Of a stretch of DNA of 64,000 nt, positions 27,428-35,776 are shown piece by piece (within the stretch, counting starts at the first letter, position 1; each line of letters opens with the position of its first letter). This DNA is from JANQEU01 sp965601455 (GTDB lineage Bacteria > Bacteroidota > Bacteroidia > Cytophagales > Cyclobacteriaceae): assembly GCA_965601455.1 (NCBI GenBank), contig OZ271831.1, positions 3,348,001 through 3,412,000 of the forward strand. Reading direction: 5' to 3'. The notes beneath the pieces are model-generated. The model saw nothing but the letters and a program-made list of their open reading frames with translations. It was not told where the DNA came from and ran no database searches. Both the position numbers and the translations under genes were made by a program.

Positions 27428-29258
27428 TTTAATCTTCCTGGCATTTCTATCTCTGAACTTAAACGCCCAACCAACCTCGGATGGGTATGTTTTTCCCATT
27501 AGACCTGGAGAACAAAATTACCTGGCCGGTACCATGGGTGAACTGCGTACTTCGCACTTTCATGGCGGCCTGGATATTAAGACTGGTGGTAGAATAGGCC
27601 TACCTGTTCATGCAACCGCCGATGGCTATATCTCCCGTATTCAGGTTTCCACCGGTGGTTATGGACATGTACTTTACCTGACACATGATGATGGTAATAT
27701 CTCTGTTTATGGACACCTAAATAGGTTTGAAAAAGGACTGGAAAGCTATTTGAGATACAAACAGTACGAACAAGAAGCTTACGAGATAAGAGTTTTCCCC
27801 CAAGAAGATCTCTTTAGATTCAGTAAAGGAGAAGTTATTGCTTACTCCGGAAATACAGGAAGTTCTTCCGGGCCCCATCTCCATTTTGAAATTCGTGATG
27901 GCAATCATCGTTTTCTGAATCCTATGGATTTCGGTTTTACCGAGGTAAAGGACAACATCCCCCCTATTCTTAAATCCATCGCGTTTGTGACCCGAGACCA
28001 AAATGCAAGAGTTAACGACGCATTCGGAAGATTCACATTTGACATCCTCAAAGTCAATAATAAGTACACCACTCGTCAACCAATCAAGCTGGAGGGAAAT
28101 ATCGGCATTGAAACCTATTTCTACGACAACCAGAATGGCTCTTGGAGTAGGAATGGAATCCCTGAAACCGTTTTGAAAGTAAATGAAGACACCGTATATC
28201 ATTCACTGAAAAATCAAATGTCTTTCGGACTAAACCGTAATATCCTTGTCCACTACGATTTTGCTACGTACACCAGAAATCGTAGGAAGTACACCAAACT
28301 ATACCTTGACGATGGTAATGATCTTAACATCTATCTAACCAGTCAGAAAGGAATATACTTTGATAATGAAAACCACGACCTGGCTCTATTCTTTCGTGAT
28401 GACCTCAATAACCTGAGTATTTTCGAAACCAAAGTCAATAATCGTAGAATCGTATACCCCGAAACACCACCAATTAAAAACTTTGACATATTGGGAAATA
28501 CACTGCAGTATGTGTCGGAGGACTCTTTAACAAGCATCCATATTGGATATAATACCATTCAAAACAGACCCTATATTTCCAGGAAAAACAAGAATTTTTT
28601 CCTCTGGGATTTAAGGAAAGGCCTTCCGGATTCTATATGCGCTCATGATAAAACATTATATCCTGATTTCTTTGTTGCTATTCCCTCAACAGAACAATTC
28701 AGCTTCTATAATGGTGATTTCGATCTGAAGTGTTTCCAAAAAAGTCTTTTCGATACGTTATACCTACGTTTCGATAAATACATAGATTCCACCAGGAATC
28801 TGGAAGTTTTTGCATTTAAAAACTATCAAAATCCATTGAAGGGAAATGTTGAGATCACATTGAAACCTCAAAAAAAATATGGAGAAAAATCCGCAGTTTA
28901 TGAAGTTAATAGTAGTCGTATTAGCTATGTAGGTGGTGAAAAGAATTACGATGGGAGTTTCACCTTTAAAACCAGGAATTTCGCGTACTATACTATTTCA
29001 ACAGACACTGTTCCCCCCATCATAACACCTGTCAATTGGTCTCCAAATAACCTAAAGATGGCCATCAAGGATGAGCATTCAGGTATAAAGTCTTTTCGCG
29101 CAACAATTAATGGTGAATTTTTACTCATGCGTTTCGAAGCAAAACGAAACTTACTTATGGCTTTACCTAAGAATGAATCCGAACCTTTATCTGGTGAATT
29201 TTTGTTGGTGATAGAAGATATGTTAGGTAACACGAAGGAACTTAAAAGAACATTATGA
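27390..29258 (+). CDS. M23-family metallopeptidase (LytM domain), exported
   Basis: Predicted cell-wall endopeptidase or regulator. After a signal peptide ending in LSLNLNAQ, a LytM/M23 domain follows directly: HFHGGLDIKTGG (first His and Asp zinc ligands), GGYGHVLYLTHDDGNISVYGHL and GPHLHFEIRDG (HxH ligand). All zinc ligands are present, so it should be active. The remaining 400 residues are beta-rich and I recognise no domain. The start is uncertain: the only ATG (27351) gives a long pre-sequence, while TTG codons at 27390 or 27408 give normal signal peptides; I use 27390. It overlaps the FAH gene and, by 4 bases, the BCP gene. Confidence 0.88.
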   Translation: MKTERCLISRFCSLIFLAFLSLNLNAQPTSDGYVFPIRPGEQNYLAGTMGELRTSHFHGGLDIKTGGRIGLPVHATADGYISRIQVSTGGYGHVLYLTHDDGNISVYGHLNRFEKGLESYLRYKQYEQEAYEIRVFPQEDLFRFSKGEVIAYSGNTGSSSGPHLHFEIRDGNHRFLNPMDFGFTEVKDNIPPILKSIAFVTRDQNARVNDAFGRFTFDILKVNNKYTTRQPIKLEGNIGIETYFYDNQNGSWSRNGIPETVLKVNEDTVYHSLKNQMSFGLNRNILVHYDFATYTRNRRKYTKLYLDDGNDLNIYLTSQKGIYFDNENHDLALFFRDDLNNLSIFETKVNNRRIVYPETPPIKNFDILGNTLQYVSEDSLTSIHIGYNTIQNRPYISRKNKNFFLWDLRKGLPDSICAHDKTLYPDFFVAIPSTEQFSFYNGDFDLKCFQKSLFDTLYLRFDKYIDSTRNLEVFAFKNYQNPLKGNVEITLKPQKKYGEKSAVYEVNSSRISYVGGEKNYDGSFTFKTRNFAYYTISTDTVPPIITPVNWSPNNLKMAIKDEHSGIKSFRATINGEFLLMRFEAKRNLLMALPKNESEPLSGEFLLVIEDMLGNTKELKRTL

Positions 29259-29707
29259 TCACATTAGAAAAAGGAGACAAAGCGCCAGATTTTGAAGGTG
29301 TAGACCAGGATGGTAACACAGTGAAATTGTCAGATTTCAAAGGTAAAAGACTGATTCTCTACTTCTATCCAAAAGACAATACACCTGGTTGTACGGCACA
29401 AGCATGTAATCTGAGGGACAACTATAAAGAATTGGTAAAGCAGGATTATGCAGTTCTAGGAGTCAGCCAAGATAGTGGAAAGTCACACCAGAAATTCATT
29501 GCCAAGCAAAATCTACCTTTTCCTCTTCTAGCAGATGAAGATCACACCGTTCACAACCTATTCGGGGTTTGGGGTGAAAAATCCATGTATGGAAAAACCT
29601 ACATGGGAACACTAAGAACAACATTTGTAATTGACGAAAACGGTATTATTGACCAGGTAATAACCAAAGTCAAAACCAAGGATCATACAGCACAAATATT
29701 GGCTTAG
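29255..29707 (+). CDS. bcp: Thioredoxin-dependent thiol peroxidase (BCP/PrxQ peroxiredoxin)
   Basis: Reduces peroxides using thioredoxin. The peroxidatic Cys46 and resolving Cys51 are in TPGCTAQACNLRD, the spacing of E. coli BCP, preceded by KRLILYFYPKDNTPG. The 150-residue length is normal. No signal peptide, so cytoplasmic. Its ATG overlaps the stop of the M23 gene by 4 bases, and its stop overlaps the convergent ThuA-like gene by 4 bases. It ends a plus-strand run of eight closely packed genes starting at 18778. Confidence 0.95.
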   Translation: MITLEKGDKAPDFEGVDQDGNTVKLSDFKGKRLILYFYPKDNTPGCTAQACNLRDNYKELVKQDYAVLGVSQDSGKSHQKFIAKQNLPFPLLADEDHTVHNLFGVWGEKSMYGKTYMGTLRTTFVIDENGIIDQVITKVKTKDHTAQILA

Positions 29708-30522
29708 TACATAGGGTTAACCCACTTTTCCATGGGCTCGTACTTACTGGCACTAGCCCATTGGATTCCTCTCTTTATTGTAATCATTCCAGCAGGTTGA
29801 TCAACAACGTGAGAGAGATTGTGTCCAAGGGAGTTAAAATAAATCCGTCCTTTTCCATACGTCTTTTTCCATATGATGGGCATGGTACAACCATCGATCC
29901 AAGGATCATGTTCGTCCGAGAAACGAGTAGTAGCCAAGACCTTGACGTTCGGATCAACGTGCATGTAGTATTGTTCAGTATTTACGGTAAAATCAGAAAT
30001 TCCAGCGGTTATAGGATCTCCCGTGTCACTTATGTTTACTTCATACTCGATAATACCTCCGGGATGCGAAACCCATTGTCCTCCAACCATATACTGATAT
30101 TCTGTATTCTGACGGAAAGAATCTCCCATACCACCATGCCAACCAGCCATACCCATTCCATCTTCCTTAATAGCTTTCAATAAACCTTCTTCTTGTTTCT
30201 CGGATATTTCGGACATAGTGATCACTTGCACCACCAAGTCCATTGACGACATCAAATCTGCATCTTCGTAAGGTTTAAGATCACCATGAGCAGATACATC
30301 AGCACCTTCATCCTTCATCCATGGTACTAAATAATCTCTAAATTTCTTGGGTTCATGGCCTTCCCAACCTCCGTAGGTGAACAGGATCTTTCTTCCACTT
30401 AAAGAAGGCAAATCCTGGGCTACGGTTACTTCATTACGTGAAGCAGCTTTTAATCCAATACCACTGGTAACAGCAGCACCCGCCGCAAACAAACGACCCA
30501 GAAAATTTCTTCTATTATTCAT
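29704..30522 (-). CDS. ThuA-like (trehalose utilisation family) protein with Tat signal
   Basis: Exported protein of the ThuA/amidotransferase-like fold. The N-terminus NNRRNFLGRLFAAGAAV is a twin-arginine signal, so it is probably exported folded. The ThuA domain shows KILFTYGGWEGHEPKKF, MAGWHGGMGDSFRQNTEYQ, GGQWVSHPGGI and GRIYFNSLGHN, all characteristic. Many ThuA-like proteins act on sugars in carbohydrate catabolism, but no sugar operon surrounds this one. Length 272. The upstream 282 bases toward the transketolase genes contain no clear gene. Confidence 0.88.
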   Translation of the reverse strand: MNNRRNFLGRLFAAGAAVTSGIGLKAASRNEVTVAQDLPSLSGRKILFTYGGWEGHEPKKFRDYLVPWMKDEGADVSAHGDLKPYEDADLMSSMDLVVQVITMSEISEKQEEGLLKAIKEDGMGMAGWHGGMGDSFRQNTEYQYMVGGQWVSHPGGIIEYEVNISDTGDPITAGISDFTVNTEQYYMHVDPNVKVLATTRFSDEHDPWIDGCTMPIIWKKTYGKGRIYFNSLGHNLSHVVDQPAGMITIKRGIQWASASKYEPMEKWVNPMY

Positions 30523-30804
30523 ATTTCTACGTTTTTTTTCTAAGATAGTGATAATCTGTATTGAAGTGAAAAGTTCGGTATATCATACTTCACAAGTAAT
30601 TACGAATATTCAGAATGATTAGAAATTCACCAAAATTTAAGTTTTCAGTGAGGACCCTATCAAAGGGATCTTAAAATATGAGAACTATCCAAATACACCG
30701 GAACTGAAAGCTTCCTTTCTTCTCCTTTTCTCATTCCCGGAAATAGGAAACTAGCCTAAATCTTCCCTTAGGTTTATTAACTTCGAAACTTTATCAGGAA
30801 ACAT
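30523..30804. other. Intergenic region between divergent thuA-like and transketolase genes
   Basis: No convincing reading frame, RNA gene or strong repeat. A 7-of-8 match to TAnnTTTG (TAACTTCG, 30778-30785) could be the transketolase -7 element. A short CCTAA / TTAGG inverted repeat (30755-30772) is too small to interpret. Confidence 0.4.
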
Positions 30805-31647
30805 ATGAGCGACTATCCAGAATTAGAAAAAATCGCGACCCAAATCCGCCGCGACATCGTAAGGATGGTACATGGATCACAATCCGGTCATCCCGGAGGT
30901 TCACTTGGTTGTACCGAGTATTTTGTGGCCTTGTACTTCCATATAATGAAGTACAAGAAAGAATTCTCAATGGAAGGAAAAGGAGAAGACTTGTTCTTCC
31001 TTTCCAATGGCCATATTTCACCGGTTTGGTATAGTACCCTTGCCCGGGCAGAATTCTTCCCTACCACTGAACTCTCCACCTTCAGAGCGCTAAACTCAAG
31101 GTTACAGGGTCATCCGGCTACAGAAGAGGGTCTTCCTGGAATCCGAATAGCTTCCGGTTCATTGGGCCAGGGCTTATCTGCCGCCTGCGGTGCCGCCCTG
31201 GGAAAAAGAGTCGATGGCGATGACCGATTCGTATTCGCACTAATGGGAGACGGTGAACAGGAAGAAGGTCAGGTATGGGAGGCAGCCATGTTTGCAGCCC
31301 ATCACAAACTAGATCGGCTAATTGCAACCATAGATTATAACGGTCAGCAAATTGATGGACCAGTAGACGAAATTATGTCGCTAGGAGATTTGCCGGGTAA
31401 GTACAAATCATTTGGTTGGGAAGTTTTTGAATGCAACGGAAACTCATTTGATGAACTGGTTCCTACTCTGGAAAAAGCAATGGAATCTGCTGGAAATGGC
31501 AAGCCGAAAGCGATCCTGATGAAAACTGAAATGGGAAAAGGAGTAGATTTTATGGAAGGATCACATAAATGGCACGGAATTGCTCCAAATGACGACGATC
31601 TGGAAAATGCACTAAATCAATTGGAAGAAACCCTCGGAGACTACTGA
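30805..31647 (+). CDS. Transketolase, N-terminal (thiamine diphosphate-binding) subunit
   Basis: First half of a split transketolase for the non-oxidative pentose phosphate pathway. It shows GSQSGHPGGSLGCTEYF, the FFLSNGHISPVWYSTLA block, GSLGQGLSAACGAALG and the ThDP/Mg motif GDGEQEEGQVWEA...DYNGQQIDG. The 280-residue length is standard for the N-terminal subunit. The partner gene begins one base after its stop. The split form is common in Bacteroidota and archaea. Confidence 0.95.
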   Translation: MSDYPELEKIATQIRRDIVRMVHGSQSGHPGGSLGCTEYFVALYFHIMKYKKEFSMEGKGEDLFFLSNGHISPVWYSTLARAEFFPTTELSTFRALNSRLQGHPATEEGLPGIRIASGSLGQGLSAACGAALGKRVDGDDRFVFALMGDGEQEEGQVWEAAMFAAHHKLDRLIATIDYNGQQIDGPVDEIMSLGDLPGKYKSFGWEVFECNGNSFDELVPTLEKAMESAGNGKPKAILMKTEMGKGVDFMEGSHKWHGIAPNDDDLENALNQLEETLGDY

Positions 31648-31648
31648 A

Positions 31649-32605
31649 ATGACTAAATATACGTTTACTGAAAAGAAAGATACAAGATCAGGATTTGGAG
31701 ATGGGTTTCTTGAGCTAGGAAGAACAAACCCCGAAGTAGTTGGATTATGCGCGGATTTGATAGGATCACTTAAGATGGGCGCCTTCCAGAAAGAATTCCC
31801 AGAACGATTCTTTCAGGTTGGAATTGCCGAAGCGAATATGATGGGTATTGCAGCTGGTTTGGCAACCGTTGGTAAAATCCCTTTCACGGGAACCTTTGCC
31901 AATTTTTCCACTGGCCGAGTGTATGACCAACTACGACAATCTATTGCTTATTCAGAAAAAAATGTCAAAGTATGTGCCTCGCACGCGGGTCTGACATTAG
32001 GAGAAGACGGGGCTACTCACCAAATACTGGAAGATATTGGTATGGCCAAAATGCTGCCTAACTTTTCTGTAATTGTTCCATGTGACTATAATCAAACCAA
32101 AGCAGCAACTATTGCAATTGCAGACCATCATGGTCCGGTATATCTCCGTTTTGGAAGACCTAAATGGCCAATTTTCACATCACCGGATGAAAAATTTGAA
32201 ATTGGAAAAGCCCAACATCTAATTGAAGGAACTGACGTTACCATTTTTGCCTGTGGTCACATGGTTTGGAAAGCCATTGAAGCCGAAGAGGTACTTTCTG
32301 AAAAAGGAATTTCTGTAGAAGTAATAAATATCCACACCATAAAGCCCTTGGATACAGAGGCTATTTTGAAGTCTGTTGAAAAAACACGGTGTGTAGTGAC
32401 TGCGGAAGAACACCAGGCAAATGGCGGACTTGGTGAAAGTGTGGCCAGGGTTCTCGCTTCCAATACACCTGTTCCCCAGGAATTTGTGGCAGTCAACGAT
32501 CAGTTTGGAGAAAGTGGTAAACCAGAAGAACTTCTTGATAAATATGGCCTTGGAGTGAACGATGTAGTCGCTGCTGCGCAAAAGGCTATACAACGTAAAG
32601 GTTAA
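31649..32605 (+). CDS. Transketolase, C-terminal (pyrimidine-binding) subunit
   Basis: Second half of the split transketolase, 318 residues. It shows VGIAEANMMGIAAGLATVGK, which holds the catalytic glutamate that activates ThDP, a Phe-rich FTGTFANFSTGRVYDQLRQS block, DGATHQILEDIGMAKMLPN, and the C-terminal transketolase domain (VTAEEHQANGGLGESVARVL). It is one base after the N-terminal subunit gene and its TAA overlaps the ATG of the following aminotransferase (TAATG), so all three are one operon. Confidence 0.95.
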   Translation: MTKYTFTEKKDTRSGFGDGFLELGRTNPEVVGLCADLIGSLKMGAFQKEFPERFFQVGIAEANMMGIAAGLATVGKIPFTGTFANFSTGRVYDQLRQSIAYSEKNVKVCASHAGLTLGEDGATHQILEDIGMAKMLPNFSVIVPCDYNQTKAATIAIADHHGPVYLRFGRPKWPIFTSPDEKFEIGKAQHLIEGTDVTIFACGHMVWKAIEAEEVLSEKGISVEVINIHTIKPLDTEAILKSVEKTRCVVTAEEHQANGGLGESVARVLASNTPVPQEFVAVNDQFGESGKPEELLDKYGLGVNDVVAAAQKAIQRKG

Positions 32606-33798
32606 TGCCTAACCAAAGGCAGCTTTTCTTAAAGCATGTCGCCCAGACTTCAGATTTCCCGCTAATGTTGGAAATAGAGAAGGCCGAAGGCATTTACATG
32701 TACGATGTAAAAGGTAAGAAATACATTGATCTAATATCCGGAATCGGGGTAAGTAATGTAGGCCATTGTCATCCAAAAGTATTGTCAGCAATAAAAGACC
32801 AGCTAGACAAATATCTTCATTTGATGGTCTATGGTGAGTACGTTCAAACCCCTCAGGTTCTCCTGGCTCAATCATTATCCCGAAGCACTAACGACAAACT
32901 CGATGCAGCTTACTTTGTCAACTCCGGAAGCGAGGCAATAGAAGGAGCGATTAAACTAGCCAAAAGATATACCGGTCGTCAGGAAATACTTTCTTGTAGA
33001 AATTCCTACCACGGATCTACTCACGCTGCCCTGTCGGCATCAGACGACGAAGACTATAAACGCAAATTCAGACCATTGGTCCCTGGATTCCGACATATCA
33101 GGTTCGGAAACAACCGATGTTTCAATCGGATAACTACCGATACGGCCGCTGTCTTGTTAGAAACTGTGCAAGGTGAAGCGGGTGTACGTACGGCTTCTAC
33201 GGAATACTTCCAAGCACTGCGCAAACGATGCGATGAAACCGGTACCTTATTAATTCTGGATGAAATACAATGCGGTTTTGGACGTACAGGTACATTCTGG
33301 GCATTTGAGAAATATGATATCTATCCAGATATACTGGTCTGTGCCAAAGGTATGGGTGGAGGGATGCCCATTGGTAGTTTTATCTCGTCTTCAAGCATCA
33401 TGTCGGTTCTAAAAAGCGATCCGATACTAGGTCATATTACGACCTTCGGTGGCCACCCGGTTTCGGCGGCGGCGGGATACGCGACGATGAAAATCATAAA
33501 AGAAGAGTTCTTACTAAAGGATGTGGATAAGAAAGCTAACTTATTCAGAGAGTTGCTAATTCATCCACTCATTCTAGACATAAGGAATCAGGGTTTAATG
33601 ATGGCAGTGGAATTCGAATCCTTTGACCTTCTTAAAAAAATAATAGATCAATGCCTGGAATTTGGCGTAGTGTCAGACTGGTTTCTATTTTGCAACAACA
33701 GCATGCGTATTGCTCCTCCACTCATTATAACCGAAGAGGAAATAAAAAAAGCCTGCAATAAAATACTGCAGGCCTTGAATTCCGTTGGAGGGAACTAA
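32605..33798 (+). CDS. Class III (ArgD/OAT-like) PLP aminotransferase
   Basis: PLP aminotransferase of fold type I, class III (acetylornithine/ornithine/4-aminobutyrate group), 397 residues. Motifs: ISGIGVSNVGHCHPKV, the phosphate-binding FVNSGSEAIEGAIKLAKRYTG, LILDEIQCGFGRTGTFWAFE with the cofactor aspartate, and the Schiff-base lysine in CAKGMGGGMPIGSF. TTFGGHPVSAAAG closes the active site. It is coupled by a one-base overlap to transketolase, not to arginine genes, so the substrate is open. Its stop overlaps the convergent aspartyl protease gene by 4 bases. Confidence 0.93.
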   Translation: MPNQRQLFLKHVAQTSDFPLMLEIEKAEGIYMYDVKGKKYIDLISGIGVSNVGHCHPKVLSAIKDQLDKYLHLMVYGEYVQTPQVLLAQSLSRSTNDKLDAAYFVNSGSEAIEGAIKLAKRYTGRQEILSCRNSYHGSTHAALSASDDEDYKRKFRPLVPGFRHIRFGNNRCFNRITTDTAAVLLETVQGEAGVRTASTEYFQALRKRCDETGTLLILDEIQCGFGRTGTFWAFEKYDIYPDILVCAKGMGGGMPIGSFISSSSIMSVLKSDPILGHITTFGGHPVSAAAGYATMKIIKEEFLLKDVDKKANLFRELLIHPLILDIRNQGLMMAVEFESFDLLKKIIDQCLEFGVVSDWFLFCNNSMRIAPPLIITEEEIKKACNKILQALNSVGGN

Positions 33799-34967
33799 AG
33801 AAGTTCCTTAAGGTTCAGAGATACTTTTCTTTCTCCCGAAGAGTTTCGGACTACAATTTCAGCCGTCTTACCAGACTCTTTCAATAATTCTTCGATTTTG
33901 ATTAGCCCTAATTCCATAGATGCAGTACCATTTACACTTACCAGCACATCATTCTGCCGAATACCTGCTTCACTAGCAGGACTGTTCTCGTAAACCTGGT
34001 GGATTAGTACTTCGTCTTGATCCTCGGTCAATTGGACATCTATTCCACTACAATTGACATATATCTTCTTCCCGTAAAGGCCATTTTTTTCAAAGTAAAG
34101 CTTCTTACCAGAATAGTCTATCACCATGTTCAGCTGTCTCAATACTCTGCTCCCGATGATACCTGAAACCTTCTTATGTCCTTGAAGACCACTGTTCGAC
34201 TCACTAATACCTATGGGCATGTTCTCAAAAGAGAACGAACCAAAAGAGAACGAACCAACCCTGCCTTCATAATGGCGTGTTTCTTTATCACCAATACCTT
34301 TAATCAGATAGTTGTAGTGTTCGCCGGTTTTGTCGATTATTCCATTGGCTTGTGAAAAAGGAGAATTGAAATCTACAGAAGTACCTGCTCCCGTGTTAAC
34401 GAAGTAGGTTCCTTTCAACTTTTCACCATTATTCAAGGTGGTTTTAGCTTCAATAACAGGTATTGAATTTTCGAAAGTAAAATCAACAGCTTCCCCCGTT
34501 TTTGGAAATTCTCCTTGATCGTAAATCTCAAATGTCATGTCGTCGAAATTGATTCTTACCGGATGATGTCTCAACAAATCCCACCCTACTATTCCATCGA
34601 CGTTTCTACCAATGCTAATTTCCAGGTGATTTAGACTTGTCGCGTACACTTTTATATTTTTCTCCATGATCAAATCACTAATACCAAGAGTATTGTGTTT
34701 GATCAGCGCTCCGGATATCAAACCTTGCACACTTTCGTGGTATTCTATGTGTTCCAGGTCCAGTTTGAGATCCTGAGCTACATTGAGATCCAGAACTGAT
34801 AACCCATCTCCCGTGTCGAAAATGAAATCTAGTGGATCGGAACCATCTATGCTTACCTCAATGAACATATGGTCCCCATGTAGAATAAACGGGATTGTGG
34901 TGATTGGTTTTTGCCCGAAAGCCAGGAAAGTGGCGAAAAAACAGGCAAGCGTTATGTATCTTCTCAT
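33795..34967 (-). CDS. Exported retropepsin-like aspartyl protease with PDZ domain
   Basis: The signal peptide (MRRYITLACFFATFLAFGQ) is followed by two pepsin/retropepsin lobes: the first has the catalytic triad LDFIFDTGDGLSVLD; the second has FVNTGAGTSVDF, where Asn replaces the expected Asp. A C-terminal PDZ domain follows (VYENSPASEAGIRQNDVLVSVNG). With one DTG and one NTG it may be a one-sided or inactive enzyme, although such pairs are frequent in this Bacteroidota family. A 15-bp tandem duplication at 34226-34255 gives a doubled GSFSF. Substrate unknown. Confidence 0.88.
   Translation of the reverse strand: MRRYITLACFFATFLAFGQKPITTIPFILHGDHMFIEVSIDGSDPLDFIFDTGDGLSVLDLNVAQDLKLDLEHIEYHESVQGLISGALIKHNTLGISDLIMEKNIKVYATSLNHLEISIGRNVDGIVGWDLLRHHPVRINFDDMTFEIYDQGEFPKTGEAVDFTFENSIPVIEAKTTLNNGEKLKGTYFVNTGAGTSVDFNSPFSQANGIIDKTGEHYNYLIKGIGDKETRHYEGRVGSFSFGSFSFENMPIGISESNSGLQGHKKVSGIIGSRVLRQLNMVIDYSGKKLYFEKNGLYGKKIYVNCSGIDVQLTEDQDEVLIHQVYENSPASEAGIRQNDVLVSVNGTASMELGLIKIEELLKESGKTAEIVVRNSSGERKVSLNLKELL
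34226..34255. repeat. 15-bp perfect tandem duplication inside the aspartyl protease gene
   Basis: CAAAAGAGAACGAAC occurs twice head to tail (34226-34240 and 34241-34255). Fifteen bases keep the frame, and the protein reads GSFSFGSFSF. This looks like a recent slippage event. Confidence 0.9.
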
Positions 34968-35081
34968 AGTTTTAAGAGCGATTTTTTTTCAATTTATAAA
35001 CAGTATCGGATTCAAGCTATTAATCAATGTGTTTTTTAATAACACAGTCAGAGTGAAGAAGCAAGACAAACGATATTTGAG

Positions 35082-35657
35082 TCATATCACAGTTTGTATA
35101 TTATCCCAACTACCAAAAATCCAATTACCTTTTTGTTCAGAATCATCGGAAGTAAGAAAGATTTCCGCAGCATGTATGAGTTCGTTCTTTGAAAGCTTCC
35201 CATCTCCATTGATATCCAGATTAACGAAAGATTTAGCTGAATATTTAATGTCGATTCTGTAAGTCATAAATAAATCAGCATACTCATCTACACTGATGTA
35301 TCCATCGTGATTTTCATCAAAAAGATCAAAAAGAAATCCGATGAATAACTCAATGTATTCATCCAGTAATTCTTCATTCTTAGGCTTGATAATCTTCTGA
35401 TCAAAGAAGTCAAGCCAAGATTCGAGGCTTATAATTTGATTGGCCTCATGTGGAATATCTTTTAGAAGTTTGTAGAAAAAACCAACTGATTTTTCGACAA
35501 TAAATCGATGATCTGAACTCTCATATGCATAGCCAAGATTCACGCAAAGGTCTTCGGCAATATCAGAAAAGTCATCCAATTGGAGATACCCATTCTTATT
35601 GTCATCTAAAAGCTCAAATAAATAGGTGAGTTTTTTCCTTTGGAAATCGGTAAGCAT
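35082..35657 (-). CDS. Calerythrin-like EF-hand calcium-binding protein (paralogue 1)
   Basis: Cytoplasmic 191-residue protein (no signal peptide) of the sarcoplasmic calcium-binding protein / calerythrin type with four EF-hands. EF1 loop: DDNKNGYLQLDD (residues 18-29). EF2 is degenerate (around SLESWLDFF). EF3: DENHDGYISVDE. EF4: DINGDGKLSKNE. EF1, EF3 and EF4 keep good ligands, the same pattern as calerythrin. It ends with a GNWIFGSW motif. A clear paralogue is encoded at 57236-57817. Divergent from the helicase gene, with a 9-bp inverted repeat between them. Role: calcium buffer or sensor, inferred. Confidence 0.9.
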   Translation of the reverse strand: MLTDFQRKKLTYLFELLDDNKNGYLQLDDFSDIAEDLCVNLGYAYESSDHRFIVEKSVGFFYKLLKDIPHEANQIISLESWLDFFDQKIIKPKNEELLDEYIELFIGFLFDLFDENHDGYISVDEYADLFMTYRIDIKYSAKSFVNLDINGDGKLSKNELIHAAEIFLTSDDSEQKGNWIFGSWDNIQTVI

Positions 35658-35671
35658 TCTTTAGTTGTTGA

Positions 35672-35704
35672 AATTGGCTACCAAAATACGAAAATTAGCC
35701 AATT
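35672..35704. promoter_or_regulatory. Perfect 9-bp inverted repeat between EF-hand and helicase genes
   Basis: AATTGGCTA (35672-35680) and TAGCCAATT (35696-35704) are exact inverse complements with a 15-base spacer. The repeat starts 15 bases upstream of the EF-hand ATG and about 73 bases upstream of the helicase start. No T-run follows, so an operator is more likely than a terminator. Confidence 0.55.
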
Positions 35705-35776
35705 GAAATTGACATTTACACTTCATTTTACCCCTCCTTTGGTTCTTGGATGGATCATAATTAAATGGAATAGAGC

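Noticed and set aside
27717..28202. Long open frame (161 codons) on the minus strand inside the M23 peptidase gene
   Set aside because: It lies wholly opposite a well-supported gene, has no recognisable domain or signal, and has the low-complexity look of antisense frames.
29761..30183. Open frame of 140 codons on the plus strand opposite the ThuA-like gene
   Set aside because: The ThuA motifs on the minus strand are unambiguous; the opposing frame has no family features.
35028..35046. Hairpin TGTGTT / AACACA downstream of EF-hand copy 1 as a terminator
   Set aside because: Only six AT-rich pairs and no T-run in the direction of transcription.
34783..35262. Open frame of 159 codons on the plus strand across the aspartyl protease start and EF-hand gene end
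   Set aside because: It is antisense to two genes with clear motifs. The translated sequence is rich in Ser, Leu and Phe without any pattern.
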